Source: a virus
Virus record (IMG/VR): IMGVR_UViG_3300023222_000086
Coordinates: 1 to 37,030 of that record
Strand: one strand, 5' to 3'
Length of the DNA: 37,030 nucleotides
How positions within the stretch are numbered: position 1 is the stretch's first letter; every line of letters starts with the position of its first letter. Below the pieces are notes generated by a model. The model saw only the letters and a list, made by a program, of their open reading frames with translations. It did not search any database and had not been told where the DNA came from. A program made the position numbers and the translations under genes. This document shows positions 1 through 7,145 of the stretch, one piece after another.

Positions 1-48
1 AACTTCTTCGTTAATCACGTCATCGTTTTGCGGAGGTGTATCACTCAT
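1..48 (-). CDS. Scaffolding protein, N-terminal part (continues at right edge)
   Basis: The ATG lies at 48-46 and the reading runs off the left edge after 16 codons (begins MSDTPPQNDD). With one copy of the ten-base terminal repeat removed, the frame continues at 37020 into the open frame ending at 36256, giving one protein of 270 aa. Acidic, Asn/Gln-rich residues dominate this end, as is common at scaffold N-termini. The junction is seen directly; the function is inferred from the position upstream of coat. Confidence 0.85.
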   Translation of the reverse strand, partial: MSDTPPQNDDVINEEV

Positions 49-195
49 GTTAAAGACCTTGTAGGCATAGGCTTGAATAGCCGGAGCAGTTATTAAAGGC
101 TAACTGTAAGCCTTGATGTATTATAAAGCTTTTGCTAGACTGACTATAGATAGGCGATAACGAGGGGTTATAGCTACTATTTACGAGGTAAGATT
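49..195. promoter_or_regulatory. Divergent promoter region between scaffold and the plus-strand island
   Basis: No gene fits in this gap. On the plus strand TTGATG (113-118) is followed after 17 nt by TAGACT (136-141), a plausible promoter for the gene at 196. On the minus strand a perfect TATAAT (125-120) has no good -35 and could serve scaffold and coat. A hairpin with a 6-bp stem (AAGGCT at 96-101, AGCCTT at 109-114, 7-nt loop) overlaps the plus-strand -35 and could be an operator. These are inferences from sequence alone. Confidence 0.5.
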
Positions 196-537
196 ATGCC
201 ATGTTACGATTCAAGAAGCTCTGAACCAAGAGTTGTTTATGTAGATAAATTACAATCAGAGGTTGACGGTCTGAATAAAGCACTAGATAAATACAAAAAT
301 TATTCAGCGCAAGTGGATGCTGCTATGTGCGCGATCCTTAACGAGCTTGAGCAAAGAAATGTAGTAGAGAGCGTTATTGCAAGCGCAAGTAGGCATGGCT
401 TAATTGATATCGTTTCTTGGTGGAAGTCACACAAGAAAGACGATAAGTCACGCTTAAATGAGTCGTTGCATAAGTATTCAGTTGATGAGCAAAGGGTTTT
501 ATTTAATTTATTAAAGGGTCAATTCAATGATACATAA
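196..537 (+). CDS. Hypothetical protein, first gene of the plus-strand island
   Basis: 113 aa, not recognised. Residues 15-35 look helical and could form a short coiled coil; the rest is charged, with a Trp-Trp pair near residues 75-76 and a basic stretch after it. The start ATG at 196 follows GAGG (184-187) at normal spacing. It is the first of eight short genes between portal and scaffold that are read opposite to the head genes. No signal peptide or membrane segment is visible. Confidence 0.75.
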   Translation: MPCYDSRSSEPRVVYVDKLQSEVDGLNKALDKYKNYSAQVDAAMCAILNELEQRNVVESVIASASRHGLIDIVSWWKSHKKDDKSRLNESLHKYSVDEQRVLFNLLKGQFNDT

Positions 538-703
538 CTTTACTAGAATTATACGCTCTCGCGGCTGGACTGTTGATGAGGCTTGTTCACACTGGGGTTT
601 ACTCTATAGCACCTACAATAGACGATGTAATAACCCTAAAATGAAAGCACAATTATTGTGTATGTGTCGCGGGTTAGAGTTAAAGGAGTGTAATGATGAG
701 TAA
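527..703 (+). CDS. Small HTH-like protein
   Basis: 58 aa, starting inside the end of the previous gene (ATG 527, overlap of 11 nt), which suggests translational coupling. The order RSRGWTVDEAC-HWGL-YSTYNRR looks like a helix-turn-helix of the XRE/Cro or phage regulator kind: helix, turn around the Trp-Gly, then a recognition helix rich in Arg and Asn. It could regulate the nearby divergent promoters, but that is a guess. The protein is Cys-rich at the C-terminus. Confidence 0.55.
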   Translation: MIHNFTRIIRSRGWTVDEACSHWGLLYSTYNRRCNNPKMKAQLLCMCRGLELKECNDE

Positions 704-884
704 CTTAAAAATAACAAAGTTTGGAACTATCCATAAAGACGAAGAGAAGGATACTTTTATTCTATCTGACTTTGAATTAGAAGGAGATTACGAAAACGGT
801 TTGCTATGCGCTGTTCTTGACGCTGTGATAGAAGAGTTCAAGCAGGCGCGAGGGGATATGATTAAGGAGTTACACAATGATTAA
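693..884 (+). CDS. Hypothetical acidic protein
   Basis: 62-63 aa. Two ATGs in a row (693 and 696) follow AAAGGAG; the second has the better spacing. It overlaps the previous stop. The protein is acidic with a probable mixed alpha/beta fold and no membrane segment. Not recognised. Confidence 0.65.
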   Translation: MMSNLKITKFGTIHKDEEKDTFILSDFELEGDYENGLLCAVLDAVIEEFKQARGDMIKELHND

Positions 885-1047
885 AAAATACACTCGCAGA
901 CTTATCAATCAGAAAGCCTTATTACATGACAAAGATTTTGTTGTGTATGAAGATGTAGAGCAGTTATTAACAGATATACTTAACGCTGCTGTTGAGGCTG
1001 GAGCAGGTATGGATAAACTTAAGGAGCTGATTGATGATGACAAGTAG
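877..1047 (+). CDS. Hypothetical protein
   Basis: 56 aa, ATG 877 overlapping the end of the previous gene. The N-terminus is basic (IKKYTRRLIN) and is followed by an acidic helical region. It belongs to the overlapping chain of small genes in this island. No family is recognised. Confidence 0.6.
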   Translation: MIKKYTRRLINQKALLHDKDFVVYEDVEQLLTDILNAAVEAGAGMDKLKELIDDDK

Positions 1048-1144
1048 GAAAGAGGGACTGATTATTATTGCAGTCTTTATATTTATGTTTGCCCTTATCG
1101 CTCTGCCGTCTATATATGTACTCATAGCAGGGATACCGCAATGA
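1034..1144 (+). CDS. Single-span membrane peptide
   Basis: 36 aa from ATG 1034 (or 1037), overlapping the previous gene by 14 nt. A short charged head (TSRKEG) leads to one hydrophobic segment of roughly 20-24 residues with a Pro near its middle. The stop overlaps the next ATG as ATGA. The role is unknown. Confidence 0.55.
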   Translation: MMTSRKEGLIIIAVFIFMFALIALPSIYVLIAGIPQ

Positions 1145-1308
1145 TAACACTTAACTTTAAATGCGGCTCATGCCAGCGCAAATACGAGAAGCGTATTGAT
1201 AGCGATACTCAAACGATTAAATGTGAGTGTGGTAGCAAAGCGGTTAGGTGTTTATCAGCGCCTAAGTTTACAGGTAATTCATTTGGTAAGAATGCGAGTT
1301 GGAGGTAG
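1141..1308 (+). CDS. Small zinc-ribbon-like protein
   Basis: 55 aa, start ATG 1141 overlapping the previous stop. It has CGSC at residues 8-11 and CEC at 28-30, spaced like an FmdB/Com-type zinc ribbon. Lambdoid and Mu-like phages often carry such single-ribbon proteins of unknown or regulatory role. Metal binding is inferred from the cysteines only. Confidence 0.6.
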   Translation: MITLNFKCGSCQRKYEKRIDSDTQTIKCECGSKAVRCLSAPKFTGNSFGKNASWR

Positions 1309-1310
1309 TT

Positions 1311-1691
1311 ATGTTTGAGTGGAAGAGGAAGCAATTAGAGAATGAGCAAGTTAAATTCTTTGGTGGTACTCAGAAGGGGTTTATTAGTTGTTATGCCAAG
1401 CAAGTCAAACCTAGAATTAAGATTAAACTTAAGCCGATTAAGAATAATAGTGTATTTACGGAAGCATACCAGTTCGATCTTATGGTTAGGGCTTCGTTAG
1501 GGCAGGCTCAGCAGTTATCTAATCTGCAACATCAGTGTGGTAGTCAATTTTTGAGTGGTAATCTAGCTGCGCAACAGCAGTTTATTGGGATGCAAAACGC
1601 TGGCACTGGTAGTTTAGCTGCTGGAATGGGTTTAGCTCATAACGCTTTGTATGGTGGGTTGGGTGCTGCCGCTGGTTATAGAGGTTATTAG
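1311..1691 (+). CDS. Hypothetical protein with Gly/Ala-rich tail
   Basis: 126 aa from ATG 1311, chosen over an upstream TTG because GGAGG (1301-1305) sits 5 nt before it. The N-terminal half is basic (FEWKRKQLEN). Residues 70-95 are rich in Gln and Ala, and the C-terminus alternates Gly, Ala and Tyr and ends GYRGY. Such low-complexity tails occur in some virion and membrane-interacting proteins, but no family is recognised. Confidence 0.7.
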   Translation: MFEWKRKQLENEQVKFFGGTQKGFISCYAKQVKPRIKIKLKPIKNNSVFTEAYQFDLMVRASLGQAQQLSNLQHQCGSQFLSGNLAAQQQFIGMQNAGTGSLAAGMGLAHNALYGGLGAAAGYRGY

Positions 1692-1693
1692 TT

Positions 1694-1867
1694 ATGAAGC
1701 CAAGAATTAGGATATATATCAAAGGCTCTGAATTAATGTGTACCATAACCCTTAAAGATGGGCGTATTGGGTATATGCTTTACGGCTTTACTTTTGGCGT
1801 ACTACATAAACCATTAGACATTCAAGATATATACAGTAGGTTATTTAATATGCACATTGAGAGCTAG
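1694..1867 (+). CDS. Hypothetical protein, last gene of the island
   Basis: 57 aa, ATG 1694 directly after the previous stop. Short beta-rich peptide beginning MKPRIRIYIKG, then a hydrophobic stretch with Tyr and Gly. Its end (TAG 1865-1867) touches the left arm of the terminator at 1866. Not recognised. Confidence 0.6.
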   Translation: MKPRIRIYIKGSELMCTITLKDGRIGYMLYGFTFGVLHKPLDIQDIYSRLFNMHIES

Positions 1868-1885
1868 CCCTACCTAAATAGGGCT
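1866..1885. terminator. Bidirectional terminator between island and portal
   Basis: A perfect 7-bp stem (AGCCCTA at 1866-1872, TAGGGCT at 1879-1885, 6-nt loop) lies in the 25-nt gap between two convergent genes. T-rich sequence follows on the plus strand. On the minus strand the flank is TAGCTC, so termination there is less certain. Confidence 0.7.
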
Positions 1886-1892
1886 TTACCTT

Positions 1893-4145
1893 TTACTGTT
1901 TACTTTGTTCCTCACTAACAATATCACTTTGAGTCTTCATGTTATCAATTAAGCCGGGGCCTATAATCGTAGCATCACCGCTGGCGTCTTGAATAGTTTT
2001 CAGGTTAGCAATAGCATCATTAATCTGCTGCTGTTGCGCCTTACCAACTGCCATGAATTCTTCAAACTCCTGCTTTCTTTGTGCTAGGTCTTGCTTCTCT
2101 GCGTTTAACTGAATGTTAGCCGCATCAACATTGAACTTGTCATCTTTCTCCCGTTGGAACTTAGCAACATCTAGTTGTATTTCTTGCTCACGTAAATCAA
2201 TCTCTCTATTAGATAATTGCAACTCTGCTATTTTAATTTGCTGATTACCTTGTATCTCTACTTGTTTGTTCTGAGCCTGAGTCATATCAGCCTGACCTTT
2301 TAACTCCTCTGCTCTAGCTAGAACCATATTAGGATCTTCTTGAGGTGGTTGGTTAGCTTGTTGCTCTGCTAAAGCTTGTTGCTCTGCTCGCTCTTCATCA
2401 GTCCATTGTGTTTCAGGTATTAAACCAGCGTTAAGTAATTCAACTCTTGCACGTTCAGCCATTTGCTCCATACCCGGTACGGCCAAGTTTTTAAGCATGA
2501 TATCTTTACCTTGCTGTAAAAAGCTAGGGTCAATCGCTGCCATATCTAAGAATGCTTGAATAGTTTCTTTCTGCTGACTGTTAAATGCTGGCCCAAAGTC
2601 ACATACAACATCATATAAACCTTTAGATAAATCATTAAGCTCTATGTTTTGCCTTGTTTGCTCGTCAAAAACATTGTCATTTAACGTAACTATTGAGCTT
2701 GTTCCATCCTCTTCAAGTATACGAACCTGTCTTTTAGAATCATAAACACGAGGTATAGCAGGAAGTAAAACTTTACCGACTTGACACTCCATTATCTTCT
2801 TAGACTCAAACCATTTAATTGAACCTGTGTTGCCTTGTTCTATTTGCTGACTGCCAGCTATACCGCTTTGTTGTGGCCCTGCATTACCTTGTAGAGCCTG
2901 AAAACTGTTAGCACTAGCAGAAATCATTTGCTGAGTATTAGCTATTGTAGTTTGCAGTCCTGAACTAACTTGTACACCACCTGACCATTGAGGCATTCCG
3001 GGCGCTTCATCGTCAGGGTTATAGAATCGCATAGGATCGCGATCTGTATTCATTTTAGAATAGTCATTATCCTGCGCTTGCTTTCTTGTTATCCAGTAGA
3101 AAGGAGAAGGACTTAAAGCGCCATCTTCAATATCACGAGACATAGCATAATTTAAAACGCGCTGTTGGTCATATAGTTTTTCAATCTTACCGAAGTATAT
3201 TAATTTGTTTTCAAATACATCAAAGTTTCCATAAATAGGAATTAGTGGAATGCTATCGAATACTGTTTCTTTTTCATCCTCTAGCCAATCGCCACCATCA
3301 AACATACGAGAATGCACGCGCCATGATTTTCTTGTTCTGCGTTTTTCTTCACCATCATCTTTTAGTTGGATAGTGATACCGACTTGAGCTAATTCATCTT
3401 TAACCTTATCGAAGTCATCGTTAACCTCGTATACTGCGCCGTTAGTCATTTCAACTAATTCAATGTTAACTTTCTTTTTGTAATACAACTTACCAACAAC
3501 TACAGATTCAGCCTTGTTAAAATAAGCTTCCGAATGCCTATCATCACCAACGCTTTGACCTGAGCCGTCTTTGTGATTCTCTTTATATTCTGCTGTCGGG
3601 ATAGCAATTAACTTAACGCCCCACCTTGAATCACTAGCATCTTGCTTAACTGAGCCTAAATCAAACCATACTGAATCGACAGCATTAGGTACGTGCTGTA
3701 TAAGTAGGTCTTGATCCATTGTATTACCATCAACCCAATCCTGAATAACCTCAACAACATCAAAGCCACCAATAACATTAGAGCGAGACGCTGCATTAGA
3801 TGCTTGCTCAAAGTTAGATATATTTTTAATATTACGGATGAGCCCATTATATATTTTAGCGGTATCCATTGAGGACTCACCACCAGCAGGAGACACGTTC
3901 AAACTAAAATCAGATTGGTCTATTTCTCCGCTTATCTGGTCTACTATCGGAGTACACATATCAAACGTACCACGAAAACGCCCATTCATTTTAGTTATCG
4001 CGTAAGGGTCCCATTGACCATCACGCTTACTTAAAAATAACTTAGCATCTCGCACACCTTGACGCATATCTGTATTAGCATCTTGAGCTTCACTAATCAT
4101 TACAAGAACGTTACTGTGCTTACTGAAATCTATATCTATCGCCAT
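1893..4145 (-). CDS. P22-type portal protein
   Basis: 750 aa, close to the 725 aa of P22 gp1. The portal is a dodecameric ring at one capsid vertex through which DNA enters and leaves; it binds the large terminase and the gp4-type tail factor. The order terS-terL-portal with 12-nt or smaller gaps supports the call. Residues roughly 600-720 form a long Gln/Glu/Lys-rich helical region like the C-terminal coiled-coil barrel of P22 portal. The middle has the Trp/Tyr-rich wing-like region typical of this family. After this gene the block is interrupted by plus-strand genes, unlike P22, where scaffold follows. Confidence 0.88.
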   Translation of the reverse strand: MAIDIDFSKHSNVLVMISEAQDANTDMRQGVRDAKLFLSKRDGQWDPYAITKMNGRFRGTFDMCTPIVDQISGEIDQSDFSLNVSPAGGESSMDTAKIYNGLIRNIKNISNFEQASNAASRSNVIGGFDVVEVIQDWVDGNTMDQDLLIQHVPNAVDSVWFDLGSVKQDASDSRWGVKLIAIPTAEYKENHKDGSGQSVGDDRHSEAYFNKAESVVVGKLYYKKKVNIELVEMTNGAVYEVNDDFDKVKDELAQVGITIQLKDDGEEKRRTRKSWRVHSRMFDGGDWLEDEKETVFDSIPLIPIYGNFDVFENKLIYFGKIEKLYDQQRVLNYAMSRDIEDGALSPSPFYWITRKQAQDNDYSKMNTDRDPMRFYNPDDEAPGMPQWSGGVQVSSGLQTTIANTQQMISASANSFQALQGNAGPQQSGIAGSQQIEQGNTGSIKWFESKKIMECQVGKVLLPAIPRVYDSKRQVRILEEDGTSSIVTLNDNVFDEQTRQNIELNDLSKGLYDVVCDFGPAFNSQQKETIQAFLDMAAIDPSFLQQGKDIMLKNLAVPGMEQMAERARVELLNAGLIPETQWTDEERAEQQALAEQQANQPPQEDPNMVLARAEELKGQADMTQAQNKQVEIQGNQQIKIAELQLSNREIDLREQEIQLDVAKFQREKDDKFNVDAANIQLNAEKQDLAQRKQEFEEFMAVGKAQQQQINDAIANLKTIQDASGDATIIGPGLIDNMKTQSDIVSEEQSKQ

Positions 4146-4157
4146 TTTCTTTTCCTG

Positions 4158-5822
4158 TTAACAAATAGAGTCAAAGGTTAATGTTTCGTGTTGAATTTTC
4201 TCTATTATACTCGCTTTATCAAATGAAAGCACAGCAGCGTCTAATATGTTAGGTGATGGTATCTTTAATCTACTACCGTCGGGCATTAGAATGCCTTTCC
4301 TTAACTCTTCTTTCGTGTAGAACTTAATCTTATCACTAGGCTTTAAAGGTAGCTTACAAGCCTCTGCACGCATCTTCTGCAACATATCAGGTTTAATTGA
4401 TTCGCTACAGAATGATATTAAATCATCAGGGTTATGATACTTACCATGAACTACAGCTTCATAAGTCTTATAAACTCGTTCAGCAAAGTTAGTAATATTC
4501 TGTGCTTTCTTATTGGCAAATACGTCTTTATTCTTTCTACCAGCAGTTATCTTTATGTTAGAGTTTTCAGATTGAAACGTTGCATTAGGGTGATGAACTT
4601 CTGAACTGCCTTTATACATGAACGTACGAACCTTAGTCCCTTTGAAATTAGCGTTAGCTTGGTCGCGTAGTATCGCACCTAAACCGTCACCATCCCAACC
4701 AAAAGCATCAGTACCAAAGTTTTTAGCCATCAGACTAGCAGCATCAAACTTTCTGTTGCCGTTCTCTGCCTCTATCTCATCCATACAAGTAAACACTATA
4801 CCTTGCCTTTCAATGTAACCAGCAGCGTCATTACCTGAATCACTAGGATCGAATCCAACCACCTTGCCACCGTTCGGAGTTATACCTAATTTCTTATGAG
4901 CATCAATACAAGCATCAAACCAATCAGATATAATTATAGAACTCTCTACGTCATCGTTAAACATACCACCCCATATATGAGCAAACCTAGATTTACTCAT
5001 CCTTCCATCATCACGCTTCTGTTTATCTTTTTCTAACTCTTGCCTTAATGATTCGTCATGCTCAAACCAAGGGTTATCTTCATGACCAACCTTAATAACT
5101 AAATGATAGTCATCTTCATAATATCCCTGCCTATCCAGCTCTGCTTGATAAGGGATAATAAACTCTGTACTCATTGGGTCTTGACTTGATTCAGGGTTCC
5201 ATAACCACCAAAGCTCAGCACCGGGTGTATCTCTTAATGTTGGCCCTAATACATCAATAGTATTTTGTTTAGTCTTGGCTGCTTCTTCCATAAGGAATAT
5301 TTTATAGTTAGATGCGCCTTTCATATCAATGATGTTTTGCATACCACCAAAGGTAAACTTGCCGCCTGTTTTGTGTCGTATCTCCCAATGAGAAGGAACA
5401 CTTCTAAATCCAGCCAAGCTTAAATCCTTTATACTCTTCTCAATTCCTGCGTAGATTGATTCTTTTAAAGCTTTCATTCTTTCACGTAATACGAATACTT
5501 TAGAGCCTTGGCTATTTACTTCGCCAGCTGTTACATCTTGAGCCATTCTTGACTTAGTACCACCACGACCACCAAACATTAGTTTATATTTTTTATGCTG
5601 TAGTATCATAGGCTCTAGCTTTTCTATTAACAAGATAGTAGGTATTTCATCACTTGGCTGCATATCGCCTATAGTGCCTTTCCATGTACGTATAATATTA
5701 GGAATTAATTCGCCGTCTATTTTATCTACCCGATCAACAATTCCATATACTGAGTGCTCTAACATACCAGCTTGTGCAAGCACCATTGGCTCAAGTACAT
5801 CTAACCTTTTACTAAGACTCAC
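4158..5822 (-). CDS. Terminase large subunit
   Basis: 554 aa: an ATPase motor plus nuclease that packages DNA through the portal. The Walker A-like loop is GGRGGTKSR at residues 84-92; the Walker B motif with catalytic Glu is IFLMEEA at 175-181; LWNPES (208-212) follows as the coupling region. The RNase H-like nuclease starts at GFDPSDSGND (Asp325), has a second acidic cluster at WDGDG (377-379), and a late Asp in NILDAA near the C-terminus. Its start overlaps the end of the small subunit by 11 nt, a usual coupling. The residues before about 60 are a longer N-terminal extension than many homologues have. Confidence 0.93.
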   Translation of the reverse strand: MSLSKRLDVLEPMVLAQAGMLEHSVYGIVDRVDKIDGELIPNIIRTWKGTIGDMQPSDEIPTILLIEKLEPMILQHKKYKLMFGGRGGTKSRMAQDVTAGEVNSQGSKVFVLRERMKALKESIYAGIEKSIKDLSLAGFRSVPSHWEIRHKTGGKFTFGGMQNIIDMKGASNYKIFLMEEAAKTKQNTIDVLGPTLRDTPGAELWWLWNPESSQDPMSTEFIIPYQAELDRQGYYEDDYHLVIKVGHEDNPWFEHDESLRQELEKDKQKRDDGRMSKSRFAHIWGGMFNDDVESSIIISDWFDACIDAHKKLGITPNGGKVVGFDPSDSGNDAAGYIERQGIVFTCMDEIEAENGNRKFDAASLMAKNFGTDAFGWDGDGLGAILRDQANANFKGTKVRTFMYKGSSEVHHPNATFQSENSNIKITAGRKNKDVFANKKAQNITNFAERVYKTYEAVVHGKYHNPDDLISFCSESIKPDMLQKMRAEACKLPLKPSDKIKFYTKEELRKGILMPDGSRLKIPSPNILDAAVLSFDKASIIEKIQHETLTFDSIC

Positions 5823-6273
5823 CGAGCAATACCTTTTCTATCTTCTCTATGCGCTCTTTTATTATTGTATTAACCTCTATGTTCATCATTGCATTGATTG
5901 ACTGTATTAATGAATTGCCAATGTCTGGAGGTATATTACCTCTTGATATAGCCTTTAGTATTTGCGCTGATTGCTTATGAACATTAGCATCCTCATCAAA
6001 GTCAAATGACACATGGTCGCTTGATGGTTTAACACTAGCCCACCCTTTATCACACAGTAGCTTTAAGCACATACCTCTGTTTTGATCTTCTAAGTTAAAC
6101 GCCGTTACAGCTACATTGTGAAAGAACGCCTTTTCTGCATCTGACTTGGTGGACTTCTCTGTTAAATTAAGGTGAGACTTCTCTCTAAACATCTCAAGAA
6201 TAAGTGTTTTGTTTGACCTGCCGCGAGGTGGTAAATTATCACCCTTCTTTAATGTTGTATTTGAAGTAGCCAT
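5812..6273 (-). CDS. Terminase small subunit (putative)
   Basis: 153 aa, near the 162 aa of P22 gp3. The N-terminus is basic (PPRGRSNKT), followed by predicted helices and a helical C-terminus (residues 125-150) that could oligomerise. The call rests mainly on size and position, immediately upstream of and overlapping the large subunit. It would recognise the packaging start site. It is the first gene after a terminator and a candidate promoter, so packaging and portal can be transcribed separately from the lysis genes. Confidence 0.75.
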   Translation of the reverse strand: MATSNTTLKKGDNLPPRGRSNKTLILEMFREKSHLNLTEKSTKSDAEKAFFHNVAVTAFNLEDQNRGMCLKLLCDKGWASVKPSSDHVSFDFDEDANVHKQSAQILKAISRGNIPPDIGNSLIQSINAMMNIEVNTIIKERIEKIEKVLLGES

Positions 6274-6305
6274 ATAACCCTTATTTAGCCCTTATCTTAA
6301 TTCAT

Positions 6306-6334
6306 AGTATACCAGAAACACGAAAACCCGTAAA
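6306..6334 (-). promoter_or_regulatory. Extended -10 promoter upstream of the terminase genes
   Basis: On the minus strand TGGTATACT (6314-6306) is an extended -10 element. TTTACG (6334-6329), 17 nt upstream, is a fair -35. The -35 lies inside the terminator hairpin at 6322-6341, so termination of the upstream unit and initiation of the terminase unit overlap. Confidence 0.55.
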
Positions 6335-6341
6335 ACGGGCT
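6322..6341 (-). terminator. Terminator after the lysis/esterase operon
   Basis: On the minus strand the stem is CCCGT with ACGGG (6339-6335 and 6331-6327) and a 3-nt loop, followed by TTTTCG. It lies between the 115-aa gene and the small terminase. Short but GC-rich in an AT-rich context. Confidence 0.55.
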
Positions 6342-6367
6342 TAATTAGTGGTTGGTTGTGATTATAA

Positions 6368-6715
6368 TTATTCCCTAGGTAGTACGGTAAAGCTAGAAAC
6401 ATCACCGCTTAAATCTTTTGGTGTTCCGTCTACATATTCACCATGAATAGACCATTGACCAGTCTCATCAAGCAAACCCGCTTCAGTTGTGTATTGAAAA
6501 TACTCATTAGCTAAAAATGTTTGTACTGTACCATTGACGCATATAGACAAGTCAACAGCAGGAGCGGTAACACCATCAGCACTTAGTTTTTCAACCACTG
6601 TTCCGAGAGGTTTTTTAAACACCATCCTCAATTCAGTATTACCAGACAAATCAAAACTTGCGTTTACTGCTAATATCCTGCCAACATCATCTTCTCTAAT
6701 TGTCGCACAACTCAT
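6368..6715 (-). CDS. Hypothetical beta-rich protein
   Basis: 115 aa, beginning MSCATIREDDVGRIL and ending VLPRE. It alternates hydrophobic and polar residues as in an immunoglobulin-like or jelly-roll fold, with segments resembling TELRMVFKKPLG. It overlaps the upstream FN3-like gene by 20 nt. Phages often place proteins of this look next to tail or capsid decoration genes. I do not recognise the family; a virion accessory role is inference. Confidence 0.65.
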   Translation of the reverse strand: MSCATIREDDVGRILAVNASFDLSGNTELRMVFKKPLGTVVEKLSADGVTAPAVDLSICVNGTVQTFLANEYFQYTTEAGLLDETGQWSIHGEYVDGTPKDLSGDVSSFTVLPRE

Positions 6716-7145
6716 TACATATACCTCCTTTAAAGCCGTTTAAATCATTAATAAAACCAATAAATCCAACAGGCTCTAATATAGTGTTATCAACTATAGT
6801 TCCTGTAAATCCGTTAAAACATTCAGTTACAGAAATTTCACCAGTTGTAAAAGGAAATGACGTAGACCATGCCCCGTTTCCATCTAAATTATAAGCTCTT
6901 ACTTCTACAGTAAATGATGTATCTGGTGCTAGTGATGATATCACAAAAGGGTTAGTCGTGAATATATCAACGGGCGATCCACCGTCTAACCTATAATCAA
7001 ATCCTGTTTGATCTGTGTTGTCATAACTAAAAGATACTGTTGCTGTAGTAGTGGTAGTTACTACGCTGTTTATAGTTACTGTGCCAACAGGGGGGTTTAA
7101 ACCACCCGCCCATGTGTTAGGAGATTGCCAAGTATTTACACTCAC
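6696..7145 (-). CDS. Fibronectin type III-like protein
   Basis: 149 aa. Residues about 20-105 read like one FN3 domain: a first strand with TATVSFSYDN, then FDYRLDGG, SSLAPDTSFTVEVRAYN with the usual Leu-Pro-Asp and Tyr-Asn positions, and SFPFTTGE at the end. FN3 domains in phages are usually on virion surfaces and bind carbohydrates weakly. The remaining C-terminal part has Cys residues and repeated Gly-Phe-Ile/Leu-Asn patterns. It overlaps both neighbours and is probably co-translated with the esterase upstream. Confidence 0.7.
   Translation of the reverse strand: MSVNTWQSPNTWAGGLNPPVGTVTINSVVTTTTTATVSFSYDNTDQTGFDYRLDGGSPVDIFTTNPFVISSLAPDTSFTVEVRAYNLDGNGAWSTSFPFTTGEISVTECFNGFTGTIVDNTILEPVGFIGFINDLNGFKGGICNELCDN

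Noticed and set aside
3656-3883. 75-aa frame inside portal on the same strand
   Set aside because: It lies wholly within the portal gene in another frame, and its Leu/Met-rich peptide is what the shifted codons would give.
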